51,289 nucleotides of DNA from the NCBI GenBank assembly GCA_048549915.1, contig JBLYYE010000020.1, forward strand, positions 1 to 51,289, given 5' to 3'. This document shows positions 43,926-51,289 of this stretch, in pieces (position 1 is the first letter of the stretch; every line of letters starts with the position of its first letter). The notes under the pieces were generated by a model. The model searched no databases and was not told the DNA's origin. It worked only from the letters and a program-made list of their open reading frames with translations. Source of the stretch: LSUCC0057 sp048549915. GTDB taxonomy: Bacteria; Pseudomonadota; Gammaproteobacteria; Pseudomonadales; Porticoccaceae. Both the position numbers and the translations under genes were made by a program.

Positions 43926-45710
43926 ATGGATCTACAAACCTTGACCTATACCGTGGTCGGAGCAACATTCTTGCTCTATATCGGTATTGCAATTTGGGCT
44001 CGGGCGGGAACCACCGGGGAATTTTATGTGGCGGGTAAAGGCATTGGCCCTATCCAAAACGGCATGGCGACAGCCGCTGACTGGATGTCGGCAGCCTCGT
44101 TCATCTCTATGGCAGGCCTTATTGCCTACATGGGTTACGGCGGTTCAGTATTCCTGATGGGTTGGACTGGCGGCTACGTTTTACTGGCCCTGCTATTGGC
44201 GCCTTACTTGCGTAAATTTGGCAAGTTCACTGTGCCGGAGTTCATCGGCGACCGCTACTACGGCAACTCTGCCCGTATTGTTGCGGTTATCTGTTTGATC
44301 ATCGCCTCAACTACTTACGTTATTGGCCAGATGAAAGGCGTCGGCGTTGCGTTCTCGCGTTTCCTTGAAACCGATTACGACACTGGCCTCTACATCGGTA
44401 TGACAATCGTATTCATCTACGCCGTTCTCGGCGGCATGAAGGGCATTACTTACACCCAGATTGCTCAGTACTGCGTACTGATCTTTGCTTACACTGTCCC
44501 CGCTGTATTCATCTCTTTGCAGCTCACTGGCAACCCTATCCCTCAACTGGGCCTTGGTTCTGCTATGGCTGACGGCAGTGGCACCTTTATGCTCGACAAG
44601 CTCGACTTGGTTATTCAAGATCTCGGCTTTGGCGAGTACTCTGAAGCTAAGCGTTTGAGCACACTCAATATGTTTGCTTACACCATGTCGCTGATGGTAG
44701 GTACTGCGGGTCTGCCCCACGTAATCATCCGCTTCTTCACTGTGCCTAAAGTCCGCGATGCGCGCACTTCAGCCGGTTGGGCATTGATCTTCATCGCTAT
44801 CCTCTACACCACTGCTCCTGCAGTTGGCGCCATGGCGCGCTTGAACCTGATGGAAACCATCCAGGTTGGTGAAGTAGGCAGCCCTGAAGGCAACTTGCTC
44901 TACGAAGAACGCCCACAGTGGTTCAAAAACTGGGAGCAAACTGGTCTGTTGAAGTTTGAAGACAAGAACGGTGACGGTCGCATCCAACACTACAACGACA
45001 AAAACCCAGAAATGGCTGCCAAAGCTGCCGAGTTTGGCTGGGCTGGCGATGAAATGGTAAAAGTTGACCGCGATATTATCGTACTGGCCAACCCCGAAAT
45101 CGCCAACCTACCTAACTGGGTTATCGCTCTAGTGGTAGCCGGTGGTCTCGCTGCAGCACTTTCAACTGCCGCAGGTCTGCTATTAGCAATCGCTTCATCT
45201 ATCTCTCACGATCTACTGAAAGGTATCTTGATGCCTGATATTTCGGAGAAAAATGAGCTGATGGCGAGCCGTATTGCCATGGCCGGCGCTATTGCCGTTG
45301 CCGGCTATCTCGGCCTCAACCCACCCGGGTTTGCCGCAGGTACGGTAGCACTGGCCTTTGGTTTGGCTGCTTCATCTATCTTCCCTGCGTTGATGATGGG
45401 TATCTTCTCAACCAAGATGAACAAAGAAGGTGCTATCGCCGGTATGATCGCTGGTATCAGTGTCACACTCTTCTACGTCTTCCAGCACAAAGGGATCTTC
45501 TTTATCCCCGAGTGGAGCTACCTGGAGTCTTGGGGCAGCAACTGGTTCTTCGGCATTGAGCCCAACGCGTTTGGTTTTGTTGGCGCCATTGTTAACTTTG
45601 TAGTCGCCTTTGCTGTCGACAAAGTGACTGACGAGCCACCGCAGCACATTCAGCAACTGGTTCTCGACGTGCGCACCCCGCGCGGCGCGGCAGACGCTGT
45701 AGACCACTGA
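43926..45710 (+). CDS. Sodium:solute symporter, VC_2705/ActP-like (short-chain carboxylate uptake)
   Basis: 594-residue SSS-family transporter with about thirteen spans. The family Na+ site region is seen in ADWMSAASFISMAGLIAYMGYGG and in the later LAAALSTAAGLLLAIASSISHD. Acetate or other short carboxylates are the likely cargo, judged from ActP relatives and from the CrbS/CrbR-type genes downstream. A large extra-membrane insert between two spans carries an EF-hand-like loop, D346-K-N-G-D-G-R-I-Q-H-Y-N. Codon bias suggests strong expression. A strong terminator follows. Confidence 0.92.
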   Translation: MDLQTLTYTVVGATFLLYIGIAIWARAGTTGEFYVAGKGIGPIQNGMATAADWMSAASFISMAGLIAYMGYGGSVFLMGWTGGYVLLALLLAPYLRKFGKFTVPEFIGDRYYGNSARIVAVICLIIASTTYVIGQMKGVGVAFSRFLETDYDTGLYIGMTIVFIYAVLGGMKGITYTQIAQYCVLIFAYTVPAVFISLQLTGNPIPQLGLGSAMADGSGTFMLDKLDLVIQDLGFGEYSEAKRLSTLNMFAYTMSLMVGTAGLPHVIIRFFTVPKVRDARTSAGWALIFIAILYTTAPAVGAMARLNLMETIQVGEVGSPEGNLLYEERPQWFKNWEQTGLLKFEDKNGDGRIQHYNDKNPEMAAKAAEFGWAGDEMVKVDRDIIVLANPEIANLPNWVIALVVAGGLAAALSTAAGLLLAIASSISHDLLKGILMPDISEKNELMASRIAMAGAIAVAGYLGLNPPGFAAGTVALAFGLAASSIFPALMMGIFSTKMNKEGAIAGMIAGISVTLFYVFQHKGIFFIPEWSYLESWGSNWFFGIEPNAFGFVGAIVNFVVAFAVDKVTDEPPQHIQQLVLDVRTPRGAADAVDH

Positions 45711-45733
45711 GGACTTCCTTCAGCGGTTTAATC

Positions 45734-45769
45734 AAGGGGAGTGCTACTTCGGTAGCCTCCCCTTTTTTT
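45734..45769 (+). terminator. Strong terminator with UUCG tetraloop after the symporter
   Basis: AAGGGGAG (45734-45741) pairs with CTCCCCTT (45757-45764), and an inner stem GCTAC/GTAGC (45743-45747, 45752-45756) is closed by TTCG in a C(UUCG)G context, followed by seven T. It separates the symporter from the small gene and kinase that follow. Confidence 0.93.
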
Positions 45770-45813
45770 ATTCGGTAAAGTAACCCCATAAAAACAACAC
45801 AAGAGCATTCACC

Positions 45814-46038
45814 ATGATGGAAGTTATCGAATACGCACTGGTTCTCAGTGGCGTTATCACTATTGCGACCTCAATTTTTTATTACTATCGCCGCACCGGC
45901 GATCAGTTTCAGATTGGCCAAATTATTCGCGGCAAGCTTGAATTGGATGGCCGAGAGTTTCTCTTCAACCGCGTCGGGCTCTATCTGCTCGCTATGGGCG
46001 TGATGATTCGTTACGTCAACCAGATTTTTTTAGGCTAA
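45814..46038 (+). CDS. Small membrane protein of unknown function, upstream of the SSF kinase
   Basis: 74 residues, not recognised. Two hydrophobic segments are visible: YALVLSGVITIATSIFYYY near residues 7-25 and VGLYLLAMGVMIRYVNQIF near 54-72, joined by a polar loop with GDQFQIGQIIRGKLELDGREF. Two ATG codons start the frame. It follows the symporter terminator and precedes the kinase gene by seven bases, so it belongs to the kinase transcript, not to the transporter. A role as kinase partner or regulator is an inference from this spacing only. Confidence 0.7.
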   Translation: MMEVIEYALVLSGVITIATSIFYYYRRTGDQFQIGQIIRGKLELDGREFLFNRVGLYLLAMGVMIRYVNQIFLG

Positions 46039-46045
46039 AAAGGCC

Positions 46046-49000
46046 GTGAGCGTAGCGCTGCTGGCGATACTCTCTGGGCTCTACCTAGCCCTGTTATTTT
46101 TCATCGCCTGGCGCGGTGATCGCAAACCGGTCGGTGAGTATTCGCGCTATCAACCGCTGTTATTTTCTCTCTCACTGGCTGTTTATTGCTCTAGCTGGAC
46201 GTTTTACGGCGCGGTAGGTACTGCGGCCAACAGTGGCTGGGCATTTGTCGCTATCTACTTGGGGCCAATGCTGTTATTTATTTTTGGCCAGCGGCTCTTG
46301 AGTAAATTATTGCGCATCGCCAAGCGTAAGCGGACCACTTCAATCGCCGACTTTATTGCCACCCGCCACGGCAACAGCCAAGCGGTGGCGGCGCTGGTAA
46401 CTCTGTTGGCACTAGTCGGCACCATCCCCTATATTGCCCTACAGCTCAAGGCTGTCTCAGCAACCTTCAACCAATTGGCTGCTGTCACGACGGTCTCCAA
46501 TACGGTCTTTAGCGATACCGCTTTTTACGTTTCGCTAATCCTTGCGCTGTTCACCATTTTGTTTGGCGCAAGACGCATCGACGCCACCGAACATCACCGT
46601 GGAATGATTCATGCGGTAAGCTTTGAATCCATCATTAAACTAATAGCACTGTGCGCCGCAGCTATCTTCTCTTGGGCAATGTTGTCGGCTACTCATGAGT
46701 TTCCGCCACTGCAACCATCTCCCTTGAACAATACTTTTCACGAGCTGCAGATCAATGGCAATTTTGTCACCTCTACCCTTCTCGCCGCCTGCGCAATGCT
46801 CTGCCTGCCACGTCAATTTCAAGTGCTCGCTGTAGAAAGCCGCGGCGATGAGCTAAAAACCGCACGCTGGGCATTCACTGGCTACTTAATACTGATTAGT
46901 CTTGCCGTCTTACCTATTACACTCTACGGACTGCAGAGTTACGGCAGCAGCCTGAGTGGTGACATGTTTGTACTGTTACTACCTATGGATCACAGTGACT
47001 CTAGCATCAACCAATTATTGTCAACTTTTATCTACCTGGGAGGCCTCTCAGCAGCTACCGGCATGGTAATTGTCGCCACCATTGCCTTATCGACCATGAT
47101 ATCGAACGATTTGGCTCTGCCTGTGGTGCTGAAATTTAGCAAGCGCGAGCGCGCTGATTTCTATCCTCTGTTGCTAGCGCTGCGGCGCGCTGCAATTTTA
47201 ATAATTATGCTGTTGGCATTGGTTTACTATCGCGCCACAGCTGGCTTTGGCGCTCTAGCCAGTATCGGCTTACTCTCTTTTGCTGCCGCTGCCCAGATAG
47301 TACCCGCTATGATTGGTGGGCTCTACTGGCGGCGCGGCCATCGACACGGTGCCTTAGTGGCAATTACTGTAGGCTCTTTGCTGTGGTTTTACACCCTAAT
47401 GCTGCCAACTTTAGTGGCCGCCGGCTGGCTTGATAGCCAAATCGTCATCCAGGGCCCATGGCAGATTGAATGGCTGCGCCCAACCGCACTGTTTGGCGTT
47501 AGCTTTGGAGACACACTGACCCACGGCGTGCTTTGGAGCCTGGGCATCAACACTCTGTGTTACTGGTTTTTTTCAGATCGCGCGCGCGCCAATTTGACCG
47601 ATAGGTTGCAGTCTGCCTCGTTCATCGAAGGTTACGAACGCTCTGCCGCACCGCGCCAACATCAGATTACTGTTGGCGATGTGCGCGAACTCTGCCGCCG
47701 CTTTGTCGGCAATGACCGCACCGCCAGATTCGTACAGCAAGTAGAACAGCGCGGCGAGCGATTGGCCCTCAATGATGAGGCCAGCCCAGCACTTCTCAAG
47801 CAAGCCGAGCGGCTGATTGCCTCAAGCATTGGCTCTGCTTCTGCGCGCAATATTATTGAAACTGCAATTCAAGTCAGCAGCAATCAAGCCCCATCGGATT
47901 TGATGGATGTGCTGGATCAAACTTCCGCTGCCATTCAATTTAATCGCGGCCTGTTACAAGGGACTTTAGACAATATTAGCCAAGGTGTTAGCGCCATCGA
48001 CCAAGACCTAAATCTAGTCGCCTGGAACCGCCCCTATTTGGACATGTTTGCCTACCCGAAAGATTTTATAAAGGTTGGTATGCCGATCTCTGAGGTCATC
48101 AAGCTCAATTTACAGCGCGGAATGGTCGGCGAAGAGAGTGTCGACAAAGAGGTATCGCGGCGGTTGTTGCACATGCGCAATGGCACCAGTTACTCGGTTG
48201 AACGCGCCTGGCAAGGCCGTGTGTTGCGCTTTCAGGGCAATCCCATGCCCGATGGCGGCTATGTCACGACCTTTACCGATATTACCGGGCTTATTAACAC
48301 TCAGCGCCAACTCGAACAGGCCAACAGCAATCTCGAGAGGCTTGTCGATGAGCGCACCGAGTCACTCTCAAAAGCGAACTCTGCGCTAAAGCTTGCCACC
48401 CGCGAAGCTGAAAATGCGACTGTGAGTAAAACACGCTTTCTAGCGGCCGCCAGCCACGACCTGTTGCAGCCACTCAATGCCGGCAAGCTATTCATTGGCG
48501 CACTGCAAGAGCCGGGCGAGCAGCCATTAGACGAGCGGCGCAGCCAGCTAGCTAAGCGCGCCATGGCTTCGTTGCAGAGCGCCGAATCACTGCTGCGTGC
48601 TCTGCTGGATATCTCAAAACTCGATGCCGGCGCCTTAGAGCCCAATCTCAGCCACTTCAACATAACAGAAGTCTTGGCTCCGCTCGGCTCTGAGTTTGCC
48701 GCCATCGCCAACAATAATGGCCTACAACTGCGAATGCGCAACCGCCCTATTACTGTTGTTAGCGACCCGCAACTACTGCGCAGTATTTTGCAAAACTTCA
48801 TTGCCAACGCTGTTCGTTATACACAGAGCGGTACGGTGCTGGTCGCCTGTCGCAAACGGGCAGACCATCTACTCGTAGAGGTGCGCGACAGCGGCCCGGG
48901 TATTGCGGTCGATCAACAACAAGCCATCTTCGAAGAGTTCCATCGCCTCGTTGCCAACGACAGTGATAAACAGGGTTTGGGACTTGGGCTTGCCATTACT

Positions 49001-49537
49001 CAGCGCATAGCTGCTCTACTCGGCCACCCACTCGGCTTGCGGTCAAAACCGGGTGTGGGCTCAACATTTTCTGTACAACTGCCGCTTAGTGACCAACAGC
49101 AAATACCTGTTCGCGCTGCGCCCATTAGCTCGAGCGATCGCTCACTGCGAGGGTTAAAAGTACTTTGTATTGATGACCAACTCGACATTGTCGAGGCGAG
49201 CGAGGCTCTCTTGACTAGTTGGGGGGTAGAGGTGGTGTGTGCCACTCGCTACAGCCAAGCGGTAGACATTTTGGCGAAGCCACATGAGTTCGATCTGGTG
49301 ATTGCCGATTATCGGCTGGACAGTGGCCGCACAGGGTTTGAGATACTGCAAGAGTATTGCTCTCCTATGGGCAACCAGGGCAAGCCTGGCGGTATCATCA
49401 TCTCTGCCGAGCAAGCCGCAGAGATCGGCGATAAAATTGAAGAGGCAGGCTTTTACTTTATCGCTAAACCGGTCGATCCCAGCCAGTTGCGAACCCTACT
49501 CGGCGCACTCATGCGAGTGCGCCAGTCAACTCCCTAA
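46046..49537 (+). CDS. crbS: SSF-domain hybrid sensor histidine kinase, CrbS (MxtR) type
   Basis: 1163 residues. Residues 1 to about 500 are a sodium:solute-symporter-like membrane domain (about thirteen spans); around 625-745 is a PAS domain (LDNISQGVSAIDQDLNLVAWN); a coiled coil leads to the HisKA domain with His804 in AAASHDLLQPLNA. The ATPase has NFIANAVRYTQSG, VRDSGPGI and GLGLGLAI. A C-terminal receiver has acceptor Asp1088 in VIADYRLDSG. CrbS proteins with CrbR control acetate uptake and acetyl-CoA synthetase in Vibrio and Pseudomonas. Start is GTG 46046 with AAAAAGG very close before it. Its stop overlaps the stop of the opposing regulator by four bases. Confidence 0.92.
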   Translation: MSVALLAILSGLYLALLFFIAWRGDRKPVGEYSRYQPLLFSLSLAVYCSSWTFYGAVGTAANSGWAFVAIYLGPMLLFIFGQRLLSKLLRIAKRKRTTSIADFIATRHGNSQAVAALVTLLALVGTIPYIALQLKAVSATFNQLAAVTTVSNTVFSDTAFYVSLILALFTILFGARRIDATEHHRGMIHAVSFESIIKLIALCAAAIFSWAMLSATHEFPPLQPSPLNNTFHELQINGNFVTSTLLAACAMLCLPRQFQVLAVESRGDELKTARWAFTGYLILISLAVLPITLYGLQSYGSSLSGDMFVLLLPMDHSDSSINQLLSTFIYLGGLSAATGMVIVATIALSTMISNDLALPVVLKFSKRERADFYPLLLALRRAAILIIMLLALVYYRATAGFGALASIGLLSFAAAAQIVPAMIGGLYWRRGHRHGALVAITVGSLLWFYTLMLPTLVAAGWLDSQIVIQGPWQIEWLRPTALFGVSFGDTLTHGVLWSLGINTLCYWFFSDRARANLTDRLQSASFIEGYERSAAPRQHQITVGDVRELCRRFVGNDRTARFVQQVEQRGERLALNDEASPALLKQAERLIASSIGSASARNIIETAIQVSSNQAPSDLMDVLDQTSAAIQFNRGLLQGTLDNISQGVSAIDQDLNLVAWNRPYLDMFAYPKDFIKVGMPISEVIKLNLQRGMVGEESVDKEVSRRLLHMRNGTSYSVERAWQGRVLRFQGNPMPDGGYVTTFTDITGLINTQRQLEQANSNLERLVDERTESLSKANSALKLATREAENATVSKTRFLAAASHDLLQPLNAGKLFIGALQEPGEQPLDERRSQLAKRAMASLQSAESLLRALLDISKLDAGALEPNLSHFNITEVLAPLGSEFAAIANNNGLQLRMRNRPITVVSDPQLLRSILQNFIANAVRYTQSGTVLVACRKRADHLLVEVRDSGPGIAVDQQQAIFEEFHRLVANDSDKQGLGLGLAITQRIAALLGHPLGLRSKPGVGSTFSVQLPLSDQQQIPVRAAPISSSDRSLRGLKVLCIDDQLDIVEASEALLTSWGVEVVCATRYSQAVDILAKPHEFDLVIADYRLDSGRTGFEILQEYCSPMGNQGKPGGIIISAEQAAEIGDKIEEAGFYFIAKPVDPSQLRTLLGALMRVRQSTP

Positions 49538-50163
49538 GCGCTCTGCTCCGGAAGTGACAGTGAAGCCGCGGCAATGACTGCCTGCGTACGGCTGCGGACA
49601 TTGAGTTTGCGAAAAATGGCTGTCATATGAGCTTTGACTGTCGCTTCTGAAATAGACATATCGTAGGCAATTTGTTTATTGAGCATGCCATTTTTGAGGT
49701 AACCCAGCACCTTTAACTGCGCTGGCGTCAAACTGGTAAAACTGGTCAACTCGGCCGCGTCTTCTTCGGCGGATAGTTCTGGGTGGTGCTTCTCACCGCT
49801 CAAAAGCGCGGCTATGGCCGCTGTAATCTCACCCAAAGCGGCTGTCTTAGGGATATAACCTTGCGCGCCAAAGCCAATAGCCTTGCCGATGATCTCGCTC
49901 TCATCGCAGGCAGATACTATCGCAACAGGCACCTGCGGGTACTCGCTGCGCAACTGTAACAAACCACCAAAACCGTCCACATCAGGCAGATACAGATCGA
50001 GTAAAAGTAGGTCGATAGCCGCACCACTTTGTAAATGCTCTAACGCCTGCTGAAGATTGCCACACTCGAACACTTCTGCATCGGCAGCCGCCTTGGCAAT
50101 TGCTAATTTAACTGCGTCGCGAAACAACGGGTGATCGTCTGCAACTAGAATTCTTGTAGTCAT
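49534..50163 (-). CDS. crbR: LuxR-type response regulator, CrbR (ErdR) type
   Basis: 209 residues: receiver domain 1-125 with acidic pocket Asp9-Asp10, phospho-acceptor Asp56 in LLLLDLYLPDVDG and Lys in YIPKTAALGEI; C-terminal helix-turn-helix at about 145-200 (LTPAQLKVLGYLKNGMLNKQIAYDMSISEATVKAHM then FRKLNVRSRTQAV). It is the probable partner of the facing hybrid kinase and a likely activator of the symporter and of acetate activation genes. Its start has GAGGGAAAGG upstream. It is divergent from the porin gene, so it may also control that. Confidence 0.92.
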   Translation of the reverse strand: MTTRILVADDHPLFRDAVKLAIAKAAADAEVFECGNLQQALEHLQSGAAIDLLLLDLYLPDVDGFGGLLQLRSEYPQVPVAIVSACDESEIIGKAIGFGAQGYIPKTAALGEITAAIAALLSGEKHHPELSAEEDAAELTSFTSLTPAQLKVLGYLKNGMLNKQIAYDMSISEATVKAHMTAIFRKLNVRSRTQAVIAAASLSLPEQSA

Positions 50164-50223
50164 CCTTTCCCTCGCAAACCACTCGGCATTGCACCGGTGT
50201 GCCGTTATTGTTTTGTAGTTTTT

Positions 50224-50238
50224 GCCAGCGGCGCTGGC
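50224..50238. promoter_or_regulatory. GC-rich dyad in the crbR/porin divergent gap
   Basis: GCCAGC-GGC-GCTGGC is a perfect six-base-arm palindrome lying about 60 bases from the crbR start and 150 bases from the porin start. It could be a protein-binding site or a hairpin. The rest of the 223-base gap is AT-rich with no boxes I can assign safely. Confidence 0.35.
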
Positions 50239-50386
50239 GTTACTACTTAAAAGCTTGTCAAGTATAGAACAAAAATACCCACTGCGTTAAGACCAAAGTC
50301 TGACAGACCTATTGCCAATTTTTATTGATCGCCTTTTGCTCAATTATCGATGGGCAATTAAATAAATACCCTTGGGAGGGATATTA

Positions 50387-51289
50387 ATGAAAACAATTAA
50401 ATCACTACTAGCAGCTTCTGTGGCCACCGCCATCTTGGCTCCATCGGTTGCGATGGCTGGCGGCAACGATAACGACGCCCGCATTGCCGCGCTCGAGGCA
50501 CAAATTGCCGAGCTCAAAGCGATGATGTCGGGACAAATCCAAGAGCAACAAGTACTCGCCACCCGAGTCGACACTGTTAGTAAATCGGCTAAAAGCGGCC
50601 CCGGCTACGACGTAAAAATTGGCGGTTATATCAAAGCTGATCTCACTTGGACTAAAGCCAGCAATGGCGATCCCAATAATGTGGGCTTCTACTTCCCCAC
50701 ACAGATTCCGGTCGGTGCTGACGGTTCAGGCGAAGGTGCTCACGCCGATATGACTGTAGCGGAGTCGCGCATCAACTTTAGCGCTACTCGCGAACTTGAC
50801 GGCCACAGCCTCACCTTCTTCACCGAGATGGATTTCTACGGCGGTGGCGGCAACGAAATTGCTACCAATAGTCTCCACCCGCGTTTGCGCCACGCCTTTA
50901 TTAAGTACGACAACTGGCTGATCGGCCAAACTTGGTCAACCTTCCAAGATGTCTCGGCCTTGGCTGAAAACCTCGACTTTATTGGCCCTGCCGAAGGCAC
51001 TACGTTTGTTCGCCAGCCGATGGTTCGCTACACTAGTGGCGGCCTGCAAGTGGCTATCGAAAACACTAATACACGTGTAAACACTGGAAGTGCCAATGTT
51101 CTAAGTGATGATGGCGCAATCCCTGATATCATCGCCAAGTACACTTTTAAAGGTGATTACGGCCATGTTGCGGTCGCAGGTATCTACCGCGATCTATCGT
51201 GGGAGACAGCAGATGATGACTATAGCGATACCGGCTTTGGCGTCAGCGTTTCTGGTAAGTTAAAAGTTGGTGATAGCGGTGACGACTTC
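50387..51289 (+). CDS. DcaP-like outer-membrane porin, 5' part only
   Basis: Runs off the right edge; 301 codons are present. A signal peptide (LLAASVATAILAPSVAMA) is followed by a short coiled coil (DARIAALEAQIAELKAMM) and then the beta-barrel start VKIGGYIKADLTWTKA, the layout of DcaP-type trimeric channels that admit dicarboxylic and related acids. Alternating strands with aromatic girdle residues continue to the edge (LTFFTEMDFYGGGG, LRHAFIKYDNWLIGQTWSTF). GGGAGGG lies six bases before the ATG. It probably provides outer-membrane entry for acids, in line with the symporter nearby; cargo is inferred. Confidence 0.88.
   Translation, partial: MKTIKSLLAASVATAILAPSVAMAGGNDNDARIAALEAQIAELKAMMSGQIQEQQVLATRVDTVSKSAKSGPGYDVKIGGYIKADLTWTKASNGDPNNVGFYFPTQIPVGADGSGEGAHADMTVAESRINFSATRELDGHSLTFFTEMDFYGGGGNEIATNSLHPRLRHAFIKYDNWLIGQTWSTFQDVSALAENLDFIGPAEGTTFVRQPMVRYTSGGLQVAIENTNTRVNTGSANVLSDDGAIPDIIAKYTFKGDYGHVAVAGIYRDLSWETADDDYSDTGFGVSVSGKLKVGDSGDDF

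Overview
The window looks like a chromosome segment of a free-living, probably marine, gammaproteobacterium. The gene order ftsK-lolA-rarA-crcB-serS-cysG, facing trxB-aat-bpt-infA and then clpA-clpS-icd, followed by rluE-nudix-mnmA-hflD-purB, is the one I know from Pseudomonas and related marine heterotrophs. Large-form isocitrate lyase, malate synthase G, an SSF-domain sensor kinase and a DcaP-type porin fit the same group. This placement is an inference from gene content, not from a phylogeny. No rRNA, tRNA, CRISPR array, insertion sequence or prophage was seen.

Layout. 1-4.2 kb is the accessory end: the 3' part of a large Ig-repeat surface protein, an exported alkaline phosphatase and a lone tyrosine recombinase. 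4.2-7.75 kb carries a gamma-glutamylation catabolic unit (PuuA-like synthetase, divergent PuuB-like oxidase plus TetR regulator) with two dyad operators in the divergent promoter. 7.75-16.65 kb is one tight minus-strand chain, ftsK-lolA-rarA-crcB-serS-cysG-gor. 16.85-22.2 kb holds trxB-aat-bpt and infA facing clpS-clpA, which together supply most of the bacterial N-degron pathway. 22.4-29.3 kb holds icd and, divergently, rluE-nudix-mnmA-hflD-purB plus a short JmjC-type oxygenase. 29.3-31.6 kb holds gamma-glutamyltransferase and a GNAT enzyme.

32-51 kb is dominated by two-carbon metabolism: malate synthase G with rraA, a LysR regulator, isocitrate lyase, fadBA, a DUF4212/SSS symporter pair, an SSF-domain hybrid kinase with its LuxR-type response regulator (CrbS/CrbR type) and a DcaP-like porin. 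Placed in this stretch are an NAD-dependent epimerase and a single-chain fusion of dihydroorotate dehydrogenase with its PyrK-like electron-transfer module.

How it works together: beta-oxidation (FadBA) and imported short-chain acids feed acetyl-CoA. Icd and AceA compete for isocitrate, and GlcB completes the glyoxylate shunt. The kinase/regulator pair probably senses acetate or its metabolic state. The most unusual points are the PyrD-PyrK fusion, a 74-residue membrane protein directly upstream of the SSF kinase, a RoxA-like oxygenase lacking its C-terminal domain, paired 22-bp-spaced operators for the PuuB/TetR unit, and a recurring arrangement in which convergent genes share a four-base stop-codon overlap.
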